The notes: a model not told the origin generated them from the sequence alone. 64,000 nucleotides of DNA from Franconibacter helveticus LMG 23732 (GCF_000463115.2 NZ_AWFX01000051.1:62001-126000), one strand, 5' to 3'. Counted from the first letter of the stretch, positions 1-10,754 are shown. Made by a program: numbers and translations.

Positions 1-380
1 AGTGGGATATCCACTAACTGCTGTTCTGAGAAGAAGCTGGCGCTGGGCGCGGTAGCGCGAATTTTAACCACTTTTTCTTCACTGCCGACCCGTTCATGCT
101 GAAGGTGCAGGGATTCAGAAAATTCACTCCAGGCATGGCTTAGCTCAGGCTGCACAAACAAATTTTTCAAATACTGAAGCTGCTCTTCAGGCTCATTGTT
201 TTCGATACTATTAATTGTTTGTGTATATTTTTTCAGGCGGTTAACAATTTTAACCGATCTGTAGAGATAAAAGAGAATGAAACAGAGAAATGCAAAACTG
301 ACGAGGCCGATAACGGTAGCTGGCACCATATAAGGTTGCACAGAAGTCAGCGCCAATAAAACAGAATTGAGCCAGGACAT
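1..380 (-). CDS. zorA: ZorA-like MotA/ExbB-family protein (N-terminal part, cut by window edge)
   Basis: The minus strand is open from an ATG at 380-378 to the window edge, giving 126 residues without a stop. The protein starts MSWLNSVLLALTSV, has one clear membrane segment (about residues 18-41, rich in V, I, L, F), then a charged helical stretch, and ends with RATAPSASFFSEQQLVDIP at the edge. From memory, this last block resembles the segment just before the channel helix of ZorA, the MotA-like stator of the Zorya anti-phage system; the channel helices themselves would lie beyond the window. ZorA forms an inner-membrane proton-channel complex with ZorB and works with further Zor effectors. 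The neighbouring restriction operon supports a defence role. The alternative is another TolQ/ExbB-like protein. Confidence 0.6.
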   Translation of the reverse strand, partial: MSWLNSVLLALTSVQPYMVPATVIGLVSFAFLCFILFYLYRSVKIVNRLKKYTQTINSIENNEPEEQLQYLKNLFVQPELSHAWSEFSESLHLQHERVGSEEKVVKIRATAPSASFFSEQQLVDIP

Positions 381-744
381 AATTTTCCCTGTTATATATT
401 CAAGAATGACATGACAGAATAACTATCGGCACTATTTTGGTCGTCTTTAACCAAAACTCCGGCGCGGCTATTCATTTTTTAACATTCATCAAACTTTTCG
501 TTTCGATGCTTAAGACAGACCTTAATGCTCAAAGGATAAGCATTGTATGAAAACGAAAGGGCTGAGTTTGTAAACGGAACGGAGGTTTAGTTTCCTATTA
601 TTTACCGCTCAATTGCAAATTTCTTTGTGCCGCGTCGTTTGTAATCGTGTTTCTTCCGGGTATCATTTTGCGAGATAGGTTCCAAAACCGAATGTGCGCC
701 AGGGCAGATTTGCGCTAGCGCTGCGATCAATGCAAAGGATTTCC
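381..744. promoter_or_regulatory. Divergent intergenic region between zorA-like gene and hsdM
   Basis: This 364-bp AT-rich gap must hold the promoters of both the leftward zorA-like gene and the rightward hsd operon. A 7-bp inverted repeat, TTTTGGT at 435-441 and ACCAAAA at 450-456 with 8 bases between, lies about 55 bases upstream of the zorA-like start and could be an operator. An AAAGGAT Shine-Dalgarno-like stretch (about 733-739) precedes the hsdM ATG at 745. I saw no convincing gene here. Confidence 0.4.
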
Positions 745-2454
745 ATGAACAACACTGAACAACAGTTCCTGAATGAGCTGGATAACAAATTCTGGAAGGC
801 CGCCGACAAGCTGCGTGCCAATATGGATGCAGCCAACTACAAGCATGTCGTGCTGGGGCTGATCTTCCTGAAGTATGTCTCCGATGCTTTTGAAGCCCGT
901 CAGCAGGAGCTGATCACGCTGTTCCGCGATGTTGGCAACCCGGACAACATCTACGCCATGTCGCGCGATGATTACGACTCCGACGAAGATTACGCACAGG
1001 CGATTGTTGATGAGTTGGAAGTCGAGGATTACTACACCGAAAAGAACATCTTCTGGGTCCCTAAAGCTGCTCGCTGGGACACGCTGAAAACGAAAGCGAT
1101 TCTGCCGACCGGTACGGTGCTGTGAGTGGATGAAACCACCGGGCAAGATGTGAAGCTGCGCTCCGTCTCCTGGCTGGTGGACAACGCGCTGGATGAAATC
1201 GAAAAAACCAACCCGAAACTGAAAGGCATTCTGAACCGCATCAGCCAGTACCAGTTGGGCAACGAGGTACTGACCGGGCTGATTAACACCTTCTCTGACG
1301 CCAACTTCAGCAACCCGGAATATAACGGTGAGAAACTGAGCTTAAAGAGCAAAGATATTCTTGGCCACGTATACGAATATTTCCTCGGTCAGTTCGCGCT
1401 GGCGGAAGGTAAGCAGGGCGGCCAGTATTACACGCCAAAAAGTATCGTCACCCTGATTGTTGAAATGCTGCAACCGTATAACGGCCGCGTGTATGACCCG
1501 GCGATGGGTTCCGGCGGGTTCTTTGTTTCCAGCGACCGTTTTATCGAAGAGCACGCGAGCGAGAAGCAGTACAACGCCGCCGAGCAGAAGCGCAATATCT
1601 CCGTTTACGGCCAGGAGTCGAACCCGACCACCTGGAAGCTGGCGGCAATGAATATGGCGATCCGGGGTATCGACTTTAACTTCGGTAACAAAAACGCCGA
1701 CACCCTGCTGGACGACCAGCACCCGGATCTGCGTGCCGACTTCGTGATGGCAAACCCGCCGTTCAACATGAAGGAGTGGTGGAACGCGAAGCTGGAAAAC
1801 GACGTGCGCTGGAAATACGGCACGCCGCCGCAGGGCAACGCCAACTTTGCGTGGATGCAGCACATGATCCACCACCTCGCGCCAAAAGGTTCGATGGCGC
1901 TGCTGCTGGCGAACGGTTCGATGAGTTCCAACACCAACAATGAAGGCGAAATCCGCCGCAACCTGATCGAAGCTGATCTGGTGGAGTGCATGGTGGCGCT
2001 GCCGGGCCAGCTCTTTACCAACACCCAAATCCCGGCCTGTATCTGGTTCCTGACCAAAGACAAATCTGGTGGCAACGGCAAAGCACACCGTAAAGGTGAA
2101 GTGCTGTTTATTGATGCCCGACAGATTGGCTATATGAAAGACCGCGTGCTGCGAGACTTTACCCGTGAGGATATCGCCAGAATTGCCGATACCTTCCATG
2201 CTTGGCAGACGGATAAAGGCTATGAAGACGAAGCTGGATTCTGTTTCTCGGCAACGCTGGAAGATATCCAGAAAAACGACTTTGTGCTGACCCCTGGACG
2301 CTACGTTGGTGCCGCCGAGCAAGACGAAGACGATGAACCGTTTGCCGAGAAGATGGCACGACTGACCGCGCAACTGAAAGATCAATTGGAAGAGAGCGCG
2401 AAGCTGGAAGCGCAGATTAAGGCGAATCTGGGAGGGTTGGGTTATGAGTTTTGA
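745..2454 (+). pseudogene. hsdM: Type I restriction-modification methyltransferase HsdM, interrupted by an in-frame TGA
   Basis: HsdM is the adenine-N6 methyltransferase subunit of type I systems; with HsdS it makes the modification enzyme, and HsdR must join it for cleavage. The ATG at 745 has a good ribosome site and begins MNNTEQQFLNELDNKFWKA, typical of HsdM_N. Codon 127 (1123-1125) is TGA; the same frame resumes at GTG 1126 and continues to 2454 with no shift. Counting through the stop, motif I DPAMGSGG begins near residue 251 and the catalytic NPPF sits near 337-340, both intact. From memory, homologues have a tryptophan at this place, so TGG to TGA is the likely change. Without readthrough or reinitiation at GTG 1126, the operon would lack M and therefore both activities. 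Confidence 0.85.
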
Positions 2455-3871
2455 ATGTGATTTCATTGAGCTTGGTTCTATATGTGAAATTAAAAGCGGC
2501 AAACGGCTGCCTAAAGGTCATACATTAACAAGCAACCCGACACCGAATCCTTATATCAGGTTAGTTGATATAGACGCAGGTCGTATCTCTCGGGGGAGTG
2601 TTCAATTTATTGAAGAAAGCACTAAAGCTAAAATAAAAAAATATATTGTTGAGAAGGATGATGTGTGTTTGGCTATTGTCGGGCATACTATTGGAGTTGT
2701 CTTTTTTGTTGAAAAAGAATGGGATGGCTGTAATTTGACGGAAAATGCCGCAAGGCTTACAAATTTTGACAGCCGATTTAACCCTAAGTTTATATATTAC
2801 TATCTAAATTCAGTTGAAGGACAACATGAAATTGTGTCTAGAAAGGTAGGCTCTGCTCAGGGTAAGCTACCACTGTACAATATTAATAAAATACCCATTC
2901 CCAACATTAAATTATTAGAACAAAATTTTATTGTGGCTATATTGGATAACCTAGATAAAAAAATAAGGTTAAATAAAATAACTAACCAAACTTTGGAGCA
3001 AATGGCGCAAGCCCTGTTCAAAAGCTGGTTTGTCGATTTTGAACCGGTAAAAGCCAAAATTGTAGTGCTGGAAGCGGGCGGTTCGCAGGCAGACGCGACG
3101 CTTGCCGCCATGACCGCCATTTCAGGGAAAGATGCGGATGCACTGGCGTTTTTTGGGCGTGAACATCCTGAGCAGTATGCCGAGTTAAAAGCCATGGCAG
3201 AACTTTTTCCGTCGGCGATGCAGGAGAGTGAGCTAGGGGAAATTCCGGTGGGATGGATGGTTAATTCAACCTCTGAACACTACAGTATTTCTATTGGTAA
3301 AACTCCACCAAGAAAAGAAGCTCAATGGTTCTCAATAAATAGTGAAGATTTAAAATGGGTTTCAATAAAGGATATGGGTATTGCTTCAACCTATATATCT
3401 GAAACAAGTGAAAGGTTAACCCATGAGGCTGTTAAAAAATTCAACATTAAAGTAATGCCTGCAAATACGGTATTCCTAAGCTTCAAACTGACTGTCGGAA
3501 GAGTTTGTATTACGACGGAAGAAATGTGCTCAAATGAGGCTATCGCCCATTTTACGCCTAAAGAAAATAAATACGAAAGCCATTGGTTGTATCATGCTCT
3601 CAAGTCCTTTGATTTTAATAAATTAGGGAGCACGTCATCTATTGCAACGGCTGTAAACTCAAAAACCATTAAAGAAATGAAACTTATTTTCCCGAATGTG
3701 ATAATTGCAAAAAAATTCACAAAAAAAGTTTCATCTATAATGAAATTACAACAATTAAACTCAGAGGAAATAAATGGCTTAACCGAACTCCGAGACACCC
3801 TTCTCCCCAAACTTCTCTCGGGTGAAATTACCCTGCCGGAAGCAGAACAAATAATCAGCGAGGAAGCCTGA
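2444..3871 (+). CDS. hsdS: Type I restriction-modification specificity subunit HsdS
   Basis: HsdS recognises the bipartite DNA target and holds the methyltransferase and nuclease subunits together. The 475-residue protein has the usual plan: first target-recognition domain (about 5-178), a conserved central region ([21 protein letters not shown] from about 180), second recognition domain (about 265-435) and a closing repeat with [14 protein letters not shown]. The ATG at 2444 overlaps the hsdM end by 11 bases and has GGAGGG seven bases upstream, so translation is probably coupled to hsdM. Both recognition domains are strikingly AT-rich while the central and terminal constant regions have the composition of hsdM and hsdR, a sign that recognition domains were exchanged. 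Confidence 0.92.
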   Translation: MSFECDFIELGSICEIKSGKRLPKGHTLTSNPTPNPYIRLVDIDAGRISRGSVQFIEESTKAKIKKYIVEKDDVCLAIVGHTIGVVFFVEKEWDGCNLTENAARLTNFDSRFNPKFIYYYLNSVEGQHEIVSRKVGSAQGKLPLYNINKIPIPNIKLLEQNFIVAILDNLDKKIRLNKITNQTLEQMAQALFKSWFVDFEPVKAKIVVLEAGGSQADATLAAMTAISGKDADALAFFGREHPEQYAELKAMAELFPSAMQESELGEIPVGWMVNSTSEHYSISIGKTPPRKEAQWFSINSEDLKWVSIKDMGIASTYISETSERLTHEAVKKFNIKVMPANTVFLSFKLTVGRVCITTEEMCSNEAIAHFTPKENKYESHWLYHALKSFDFNKLGSTSSIATAVNSKTIKEMKLIFPNVIIAKKFTKKVSSIMKLQQLNSEEINGLTELRDTLLPKLLSGEITLPEAEQIISEEA

Positions 3872-6800
3872 TGCTAAGCGAAGACGATTTAGAACAGCAA
3901 TGCCTGCAATGGTTTGCTGAACAGGACTGGGATGTGCTACACGGGCCAGATATCGCACCGGATGGCGATAACCCGCTACGTGCCTCATTTCATGATGTGT
4001 TTCTGCGCCCGGTGATGCTGGAACAGTTGCAAACCATTAATCCCCATCTCCCTGTTGCCGTGCTGGAAGAAGTGATACAGCGTATCGCCCATGCCCAAAG
4101 CCCGGATCTGGTCGTCAGCAATAAAGCCTTTCATCACCTGTTGCTCAATGGCGTGCCCGTTGAATATAAGCATGAAGATAAGGTGATTCACGACAACGCG
4201 CTGTTAATGGATTTCAACCATCCAGACAACAACCGCTTTATGGTAGTGAACCAGGTCGCCATTCAGGGAACAAAACAAGTGCGTCGCCCGGATGTCATTG
4301 GCTATATCAACGGTCTGCCAGTGGCGGTGATCGAACTAAAAAGCCCCATTGATGCTAACGTCGATATCTGGGCTGCGTTTAACCAGCTACAGACCTATAA
4401 AAACGAACTGAGCGACCTGTTTATTTGCAACGAAGCGCTTGTGGTGAGTGATGGTCAAAATGCGCGCATTGGCTCGCTGACCGCAGATGAAGAGCGTTTT
4501 CTGCCGTGGAAAACGGTGGCGAACGAAAACGACAAACCGCAGTTTGACTGGCAGCTTAAAACCGTCGTGCAGGGCTTCTTTAACCGTGAATTATTGCTCG
4601 ATTACATCCGCTATTTTGTCCTGTTTGAGAACGACGGCAAACGGCTGATTAAGAAGATTGCCGCCTATCATCAGTTCCATGCAGTGCGTGAAGCGGTCGC
4701 GGCAACGATTGTGGCCTCGACCGGGAAACACCTGCCGCTGCACAGCAATGTTCAGCCCGGCAGTAAAAAAGCAGGCGTGGTCTGGCATACCCAGGGCTCC
4801 GGCAAAAGTATCTCCATGTGCTGCTATGCCGGGAAATTGTTGCAACAGGCGGAGATGAACAACCCGACGATTGTGGTGGTGACGGATCGTAACGATCTCG
4901 ACGGGCAATTATACGCCACCTTCTGCCAGGCACAGGATTTACTGAAGCAGACGCCATTACAGGCCAACGATCGCGACGAACTGCGCGAGTTGCTTAATGC
5001 TCGTGAATCCGGCGATATCATCTTTACCACCGTGCAGAAGTTTGCGCCGCTGGATGGTGAGCAGAGTCATCCGGCGCTCAACCAACGCAGCAATATCGTG
5101 GTGATTTCTGATGAAGCGCACCGTAGCCAGTATGGCCTGAGTGCCACGCTGGACAGACAAACTGGTGTCTATAAATACGGCTACGCCAAACATATGCGCG
5201 ATGCGCTGCCGAATGCATCGTTTATGGGCTTTACCGGTACGCCAATTGCCTCGGAAGATAAAGATACCCGTGCCGTGTTCGGTGATTATGTCTCTATCTA
5301 CGACATTCAGGATGCGGTCGATGACGGCGCGACCGTGCCGATCTACTACGAATCCCGGCTGGCAAAACTCGACCTGAACCATGAGGAGCTGGAAACGCTC
5401 TCGGACCAGGTAGATGAGCTGGTGGAAGATGAAGAGACAGGCCAGCAGGAGAAAACCAAAGGTGACTGGAGCCGTCTGGAAAAGCTGGTCGGTTCAGAGC
5501 CTCGTATTCAGCAGGTCGCCGCCGATCTGGTTCAGCATTTTGAAACGCGCAATACCGCCATGAACGGTAAAGCGATGATTGTCGCCATGAGCCGCGAGAT
5601 CTGCGTGAAACTGTACGATGCCATCGTGGCAATACGCCCTGAATGGCACAGTGAAGACGTTGAACAAGGGGCGATCAAAGTCATCATGACCGGATCGGCG
5701 TCAGATAAAGACCATCTTCAATCGCATATCTACAACAAACAGACCAAAAAACGCCTGGAAGCCCGCTTTAAAGATCTGAACGATCCGCTGAAATTGGTGA
5801 TTGTGCGGGATATGTGGCTGACCGGGTTTGATGCCCCATGCTGCCACACCATGTATATCGACAAACCGATGCGCGGCCATAACCTGATGCAGGCGATTGC
5901 GCGTGTTAACCGCGTGTTCCGCGATAAGCCCGGCGGACTAGTGGTGGACTATATCGGCATTGCGAATGAGCTCAAGCAGGCGCTGAAAACCTACACTGAT
6001 TCAAAAGGAAAGGGGCAGACTACGGTCGATGCCCGGGAAGCCTTTGCTATTTTGCTGGAAAAAATAGATGTCATTCACGGCATGTTCGCGCCCTTTGCAG
6101 GCAAACCTGGCTTTGATTACGCTGGATTCTCCCGTGACCCGTTGGCTTTTTTACGTGACGCCGTGAACTATCTCCTCGGCCTTGATGATGGCAAAAAACG
6201 TTACCTCGATGTCTCGCTGGCGATGAGCAAAGCCTGGTCACTATGTAACACGCTGGATGAGGCCGAACCTTTGCAGGAAGAGTTCGCGTTTCTTTCGGCG
6301 ATCCGGGTGGGGCTTATCAAACTCGATCCGAAGGCCAAATTTAGTCAGTCAGAAAAAAATTCGCTGCTGAGTAAAATTCTTGATAATGCGGTCGTCGCGA
6401 CCGGCGTTGAAGATGTGTTTGCTTTGGCTGGATTGGATAAGCCGAACATAGGTTTGCTGTCGGATGAGTTCCTGGAAGAAGTAAGGGAGATGCCGCAGCG
6501 CAACCTCGCGGTTGAGTTGCTGGAAAAACTGCTCAATGACGGGATTCATGCACGTTCCGGTAATAACGTAGTGCAGCAGAAGAAATATTCTGACCGCCTG
6601 AAAGCCGTACTGCTCAAATACAATAACCGGGCGATTGAAACCGCACAGGTGATTGAAGAGCTGATCCAGATGGCGAAGGCGTTCCAGGAAGCAATGGCGC
6701 GTGATGATGCGCTGGGCTTAAATCCGGATGAAATCGCCTTCTACGATGCGCTGGCGGAAAACGAAAGCGCAGTACGTGAGCTGGGCGATGAAACGCTCAG

Positions 6801-7002
6801 AAAACTCGCCATTGAAGTGACGCGACAGTTGCGGAAATCAACGACCGTAGACTGGCAAATACGTGAAAGCGTGCGTGCGCGGTTACGTATTTTAGTGCGC
6901 CAGACGCTGCGTAAATACAAATATCCACCGGACAAAACGGCGGGTGCGGTAGAGCTGATTTTGAAGCAGGCGGAAGTAGTGTCGAACAGCTGGACGGTGT
7001 AG
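3871..7002 (+). CDS. hsdR: Type I restriction endonuclease subunit HsdR
   Basis: HsdR is the translocase and nuclease subunit. The 1043 residues include the PD-(D/E)XK nuclease (RRPDVIGY with D141, then ELKSP with E155 and K157), Walker A GSGKS (309-313), the DEAH box (414-417), FTGTPI and a motif VI ARVNRVF. Length and layout are like the EcoR124I (type IC) class. The ATG shares one base with the hsdS stop, so the three genes form one translationally coupled operon. The frame is intact and all catalytic motifs are present, but HsdR acts only when bound to M2S; with hsdM interrupted it would probably be inert. Confidence 0.95.
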   Translation: MLSEDDLEQQCLQWFAEQDWDVLHGPDIAPDGDNPLRASFHDVFLRPVMLEQLQTINPHLPVAVLEEVIQRIAHAQSPDLVVSNKAFHHLLLNGVPVEYKHEDKVIHDNALLMDFNHPDNNRFMVVNQVAIQGTKQVRRPDVIGYINGLPVAVIELKSPIDANVDIWAAFNQLQTYKNELSDLFICNEALVVSDGQNARIGSLTADEERFLPWKTVANENDKPQFDWQLKTVVQGFFNRELLLDYIRYFVLFENDGKRLIKKIAAYHQFHAVREAVAATIVASTGKHLPLHSNVQPGSKKAGVVWHTQGSGKSISMCCYAGKLLQQAEMNNPTIVVVTDRNDLDGQLYATFCQAQDLLKQTPLQANDRDELRELLNARESGDIIFTTVQKFAPLDGEQSHPALNQRSNIVVISDEAHRSQYGLSATLDRQTGVYKYGYAKHMRDALPNASFMGFTGTPIASEDKDTRAVFGDYVSIYDIQDAVDDGATVPIYYESRLAKLDLNHEELETLSDQVDELVEDEETGQQEKTKGDWSRLEKLVGSEPRIQQVAADLVQHFETRNTAMNGKAMIVAMSREICVKLYDAIVAIRPEWHSEDVEQGAIKVIMTGSASDKDHLQSHIYNKQTKKRLEARFKDLNDPLKLVIVRDMWLTGFDAPCCHTMYIDKPMRGHNLMQAIARVNRVFRDKPGGLVVDYIGIANELKQALKTYTDSKGKGQTTVDAREAFAILLEKIDVIHGMFAPFAGKPGFDYAGFSRDPLAFLRDAVNYLLGLDDGKKRYLDVSLAMSKAWSLCNTLDEAEPLQEEFAFLSAIRVGLIKLDPKAKFSQSEKNSLLSKILDNAVVATGVEDVFALAGLDKPNIGLLSDEFLEEVREMPQRNLAVELLEKLLNDGIHARSGNNVVQQKKYSDRLKAVLLKYNNRAIETAQVIEELIQMAKAFQEAMARDDALGLNPDEIAFYDALAENESAVRELGDETLRKLAIEVTRQLRKSTTVDWQIRESVRARLRILVRQTLRKYKYPPDKTAGAVELILKQAEVVSNSWTV

Positions 7003-7027
7003 CGCCTTTACTCATCACCTTGGTTAA

Positions 7028-7047
7028 GAGGGCAACATTTTGCCCTC
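7028..7047 (+). other. Perfect 8-bp hairpin after hsdR
   Basis: GAGGGCAA (7028-7035) and TTGCCCTC (7040-7047) form a perfect stem with a CATT loop 26 bases past the hsdR stop. No run of T follows, so it is not a standard intrinsic terminator; it may stabilise the hsd mRNA 3' end or slow transcription before the helicase gene. Confidence 0.4.
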
Positions 7048-7176
7048 TGCTGATGCTGAAAAAGTAAAGGTAATAAGGGACAAATACATGATACGCAGAG
7101 TGTGATGGCAATATATGGCGTTTCGTTTTTTCAATTTTGCTGATTTAATTTCTATATTTGTGGCTTTCCATAAAGA

Positions 7177-10100
7177 ATGAATACATTAATTCCACACTTG
7201 CAAAGTGAACATACCCTCAGCACGCATCCGCTTTACGATTTGTGGGGAGTCTGGCGTCGCCGTTCAAACACACTATTGCTCTCGCCAGGTCAACTGACAT
7301 TTAAATACCAAGGGGCAAATGTGCAACTGCCCATTGGCGATATTAAAAGCATTAAAATCAATCATAAATGGCTTTATGCTGAGCTTGTCATTGGTGTTGA
7401 AAACAAAGCATACCGGTTAAATGGTTTCAGTTTGAAGCAACTGGAAATGATTATCCAAAAAATTCAACGTACAGCCCTGGATATTTTTCAGCACAGTAAT
7501 GAGTGGCAGGCACTCATGAGCATAGTTAAGCGATATGAAAAAGGGGAACATTATTTTTCTTCGTGGGAATGGCGCTCCCTATCACAGTTAGTTTTGGTAA
7601 AGCAAAGCCTGCATGACCTTAATATCAATGCAGACTTTATTGCGCATGAAGGCAATAATCCCATAGCGCAACTGGCACTAAAACTGTCTTTAGAAGATGT
7701 TTCAGAATCGGGCAGAAATCATTTCAATGAACAAGTTATTCCTCGTCTGTTAACAACTTATCAAACCTTTTTTGAACATATCGAATCACAACCGCTTAGC
7801 GTTGCTCAGCGTAAAGCCTGTGTTACCAATGAAGATCATACGCTGGTCGTTGCAGGTGCCGGAACGGGGAAAACATCAACGTTAATTGGCAAAGCTGGGT
7901 ACTTATTGCAGGCCGGTCTGGCTAAGCCTGAAAATATACTGATGCTGGCTTTTGGTAATAAAGCAGCGCGGGAAATGGCTGAACGTATTACTAAGCGATT
8001 GCCAGAGAGTGGCGATAAGCTTAAGGCAACAACGTTTCATGCTTTTGGGAATCGTATTGTTGCTGAAAGCGTTGGCGTAAAACGTTCTCTGACACGTTTT
8101 GCTGAGCAAGGGGATGAATTACGGCAATTTATAGAAAAAAAATTAGAATCGGCAATCAACGCCAACGATAACTACAAAACGCAATTAGTTAAATACTTTG
8201 TTTGCTATAGCACGCCAGGACGTTGCGAATATGATTTTAATGCTATCGAAGAGTATCACGAATTTCTACAAAGCTGTCGCCTCATTACCCTGACGGGAGA
8301 CTGGGTTAAAAGTGTAGGAGAGTTGAGGATTGCTAATTATTTATATTTGTATTCTGTCCCATACAAATATGAAGCAAATTATGAGTTCAATACCGCAACG
8401 ATTGAGCGGCGGCAATATAAACCTGATTTTTTCTTACCGCATAGCAAAACCTACATTGAATATTTGGGTGTGGATCGGAAAATGAACACAGCCCCCTTTG
8501 TTAATCAGGCTGCATATCTTGAGGGAGTAGCCTGGAAGCGGAAGTTGCATCTACAACATAACACCCGGCTGGAAGAGTTATATAGCTATCAGCTAACCGA
8601 AGGAACGCTTGAAAATAATATACTCGATATACTTACTCGGGTGGGTGAGCCTCAACAGTTACGTGATACCGATACGCTTCTGGATGAACTTAAAAAGTCC
8701 AGTTCATCACCATGGCAAGGATTTATCGACCTTATGCTTCGCTTTCTTAGTCTTTTTAAGGAGGGGCAATTTTCCTTCTCAGATCTTTTGACATCACCGC
8801 AACGTATCGATATGGGACGCACGCAGGCCTTTATCGCTTTATTTAAACCCATCTTTGATGCTTATGAAGCTTATCTTAAGGAGCAACAAGAGATGGATTT
8901 TAGCGATATGATTGCAGAAGCGACAAACGTGCTTGAAGAAGGAAAGTTTCACCATCGCTATGAGTATGTTCTGGTTGATGAATTTCAGGATCTGTCAGGT
9001 GGGCGAGGTAAGTTGTTAAAAGCATTACTGGCAACTCGAGATAATATGCGGCTATTTGCGGTAGGGGATGACTGGCAGGCGATTTACCGTTTTAATGGTT
9101 CCGATCTGCGTTTTTTTACCCGTTTCGATCATCAGTTTTTGCCGGCAAAAATGTTACCCCTAGATAAAAGTTATCGTTTTAACAATCGTATACATGAGCT
9201 CAGCTCCACTTTTATTACCCGTAATCCAGCACAGTTGAAGAAAGATATTACCACACACGTGCAAGTGGAACATGCGGCAGTGCAACTGCTTGATATTCAG
9301 GAGAAAACACCAAGTATTAACCTTGCCGATCGCAACCAAAGAAAAGCAGAGGCTTACCGTCAGCATATTAAGAGAGCGCTTGCTCGTTGTCATAGCCGGG
9401 AGTTAAGACTTAACAGCACCCGCCGGGCACCTGTAATGCTTATTGGTCGCTATCGTCTGGAAAATATGCGAGAGCTGAAGGATATCGATATTAAAGTACT
9501 AAGGACGGAATTTCCGCTATTAGATATTCACTATCAGACAGCGCATGCCAGTAAAGGTCTGGAAGCTAATTACGTGCTCCTCCTTGGCCTCGAAAAAGGG
9601 AATTTCCCTTCTGCAAAAGAGAATGATGAGCTGATAGATCTCCTTCTCCCGGAGCAAGAACCCTATTTATTTGCCGAAGAGCGTCGGTTGTTTTATGTTG
9701 CCATTACTCGTGCCCGGCATTATGTATTTATGATCTTTGATAGCCAAAATACCTCAGCTTTTGTTGAAGAAATCGCAAGCATGGGCCGGCAACTCATCAC
9801 GAAAAGTGATGCACTTGAAATCGGTCAGTGGCGCTGTCCTGATTGTCAGTCAGGCTGGCTAACGAGCAAAGTGACACATCATGACAGAAAGTTCTATGTC
9901 TGCTCGCATTCTCCTGCCTGCGATTGTATAGCCGGTGCCTGCAAACAATGCAGTTCTCCTATGGTAATGATTAATGGCATACAAAGGATATGTTTGAATC
10001 CAGAGTGTCAGGAGACAGAAATTGTCTGCCGCCGTTGTGGACTGGGCACCATGGTGGAACGTAAGAACAAAGATGGCAGCATTTTTTATGGCTGTAATCG

Positions 10101-10209
10101 CTATCGTCGTAATGAAGGTGACTGCTGCTATGAAAACATTACCAGTGAAGAGTACGAGCGGAGAGTAAATGCCGCAAGACAATGTAAAGCAATCATACAG
10201 CAGAAATGA
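7177..10209 (+). CDS. HelD-like UvrD-family helicase with PD-(D/E)XK insertion and zinc-ribbon tail
   Basis: This 1010-residue protein is a superfamily 1 helicase of the HelD (helicase IV) branch: an N-terminal HelD-like region, Walker A AGAGTGKT (225-232), DEFQD (601-605), GDDWQAIYRF (630-639), ASKGLE and YVAITRAR. It differs from housekeeping HelD (about 680 residues) in two ways. First, residues about 378-432 carry E382, KPDFF (PD at 416-417) and YIEYLG (E428), which resemble a PD-(D/E)XK nuclease fold placed between helicase motifs. Second, the tail (about 887-985) has some 14 cysteines in CxxC-like pairs, like topoisomerase C4 zinc ribbons. GC is lower than in the right part of the window. 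It lies 174 bases after hsdR on the same strand; the ATG has only a weak ribosome site. A DNA-processing defence role is inferred. Confidence 0.8.
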   Translation: MNTLIPHLQSEHTLSTHPLYDLWGVWRRRSNTLLLSPGQLTFKYQGANVQLPIGDIKSIKINHKWLYAELVIGVENKAYRLNGFSLKQLEMIIQKIQRTALDIFQHSNEWQALMSIVKRYEKGEHYFSSWEWRSLSQLVLVKQSLHDLNINADFIAHEGNNPIAQLALKLSLEDVSESGRNHFNEQVIPRLLTTYQTFFEHIESQPLSVAQRKACVTNEDHTLVVAGAGTGKTSTLIGKAGYLLQAGLAKPENILMLAFGNKAAREMAERITKRLPESGDKLKATTFHAFGNRIVAESVGVKRSLTRFAEQGDELRQFIEKKLESAINANDNYKTQLVKYFVCYSTPGRCEYDFNAIEEYHEFLQSCRLITLTGDWVKSVGELRIANYLYLYSVPYKYEANYEFNTATIERRQYKPDFFLPHSKTYIEYLGVDRKMNTAPFVNQAAYLEGVAWKRKLHLQHNTRLEELYSYQLTEGTLENNILDILTRVGEPQQLRDTDTLLDELKKSSSSPWQGFIDLMLRFLSLFKEGQFSFSDLLTSPQRIDMGRTQAFIALFKPIFDAYEAYLKEQQEMDFSDMIAEATNVLEEGKFHHRYEYVLVDEFQDLSGGRGKLLKALLATRDNMRLFAVGDDWQAIYRFNGSDLRFFTRFDHQFLPAKMLPLDKSYRFNNRIHELSSTFITRNPAQLKKDITTHVQVEHAAVQLLDIQEKTPSINLADRNQRKAEAYRQHIKRALARCHSRELRLNSTRRAPVMLIGRYRLENMRELKDIDIKVLRTEFPLLDIHYQTAHASKGLEANYVLLLGLEKGNFPSAKENDELIDLLLPEQEPYLFAEERRLFYVAITRARHYVFMIFDSQNTSAFVEEIASMGRQLITKSDALEIGQWRCPDCQSGWLTSKVTHHDRKFYVCSHSPACDCIAGACKQCSSPMVMINGIQRICLNPECQETEIVCRRCGLGTMVERKNKDGSIFYGCNRYRRNEGDCCYENITSEEYERRVNAARQCKAIIQQK

Positions 10210-10392
10210 TGATGTCGAAATTTGCGTAGGTGCGCAAAGCACAGGCATATCTGCACAATTTCCTTATTAAAGCCTGTAAACTGCGGCGTTCCAGTATCCT
10301 TTTCCGGGGCGGGTTTGTAAGTATCGTGGACTGGATAGCCCTGAAGATCTTACTGGTTTATACGAAAAAATCATTTATGGAAGAAAGCGGTA

Positions 10393-10754
10393 ATGAACCG
10401 GAAAATGCTTCTGTCATCTGCGCCTTATTACCTCTTTCAGCCTGCGTTACGCTTGCACCCAGACAAGCTGCCACGGTGACGATGATGAATAATGGTGTTT
10501 GTATTCGCGTGCCAGCGCAAAGTGGCGAAAGACTGGACTGGCTGGAGATCATGCGAAGCGACCAGCCCTCCAGCGCTATCCTGCATTACGATGTAACGCA
10601 TCCGGTATGGGTATTCCCAATGCAATGTTTGCCAACAAGTGACTTTCGTTTTGTCGCAGGGAAATCCTACGCGGTGCTGGTAACAACAGTTGTGAATGAA
10701 AAAGAAGCCCGTCAGTACGAGGCCCGCTTTGAAACAGGGAAGGGGGCACGGTAA
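10393..10754 (+). pseudogene. Small periplasmic lipoprotein (putative T6SS-immunity-like family), signal sequence out of frame
   Basis: The reading frame ending at 10754 encodes LLPLSAC, a clear lipobox with the cysteine codon at 10443-10445, followed by about 103 residues with VCIRVPA, QCLPTSDFRF and GKSYAVLV. From memory this pattern matches small enterobacterial lipoproteins annotated as putative T6SS immunity periplasmic lipoproteins. In that frame the upstream residues (MEESGNEPENASVIC, ATG at 10377) are acidic and unlike a signal peptide. The best start, ATG 10393 with GGAAG nine bases upstream, encodes MNRKMLLSSA, an ideal signal start, but in another frame. A small indel between about 10420 and 10435 would join the two. 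It is probably a recently broken gene or a sequencing error; no T6SS gene is nearby. Confidence 0.55.

Noticed and set aside
1123-1125. TGA in hsdM as a selenocysteine codon
   Set aside because: HsdM is not a selenoprotein family and no selenocysteine-type hairpin directly follows; a nonsense change fits better.
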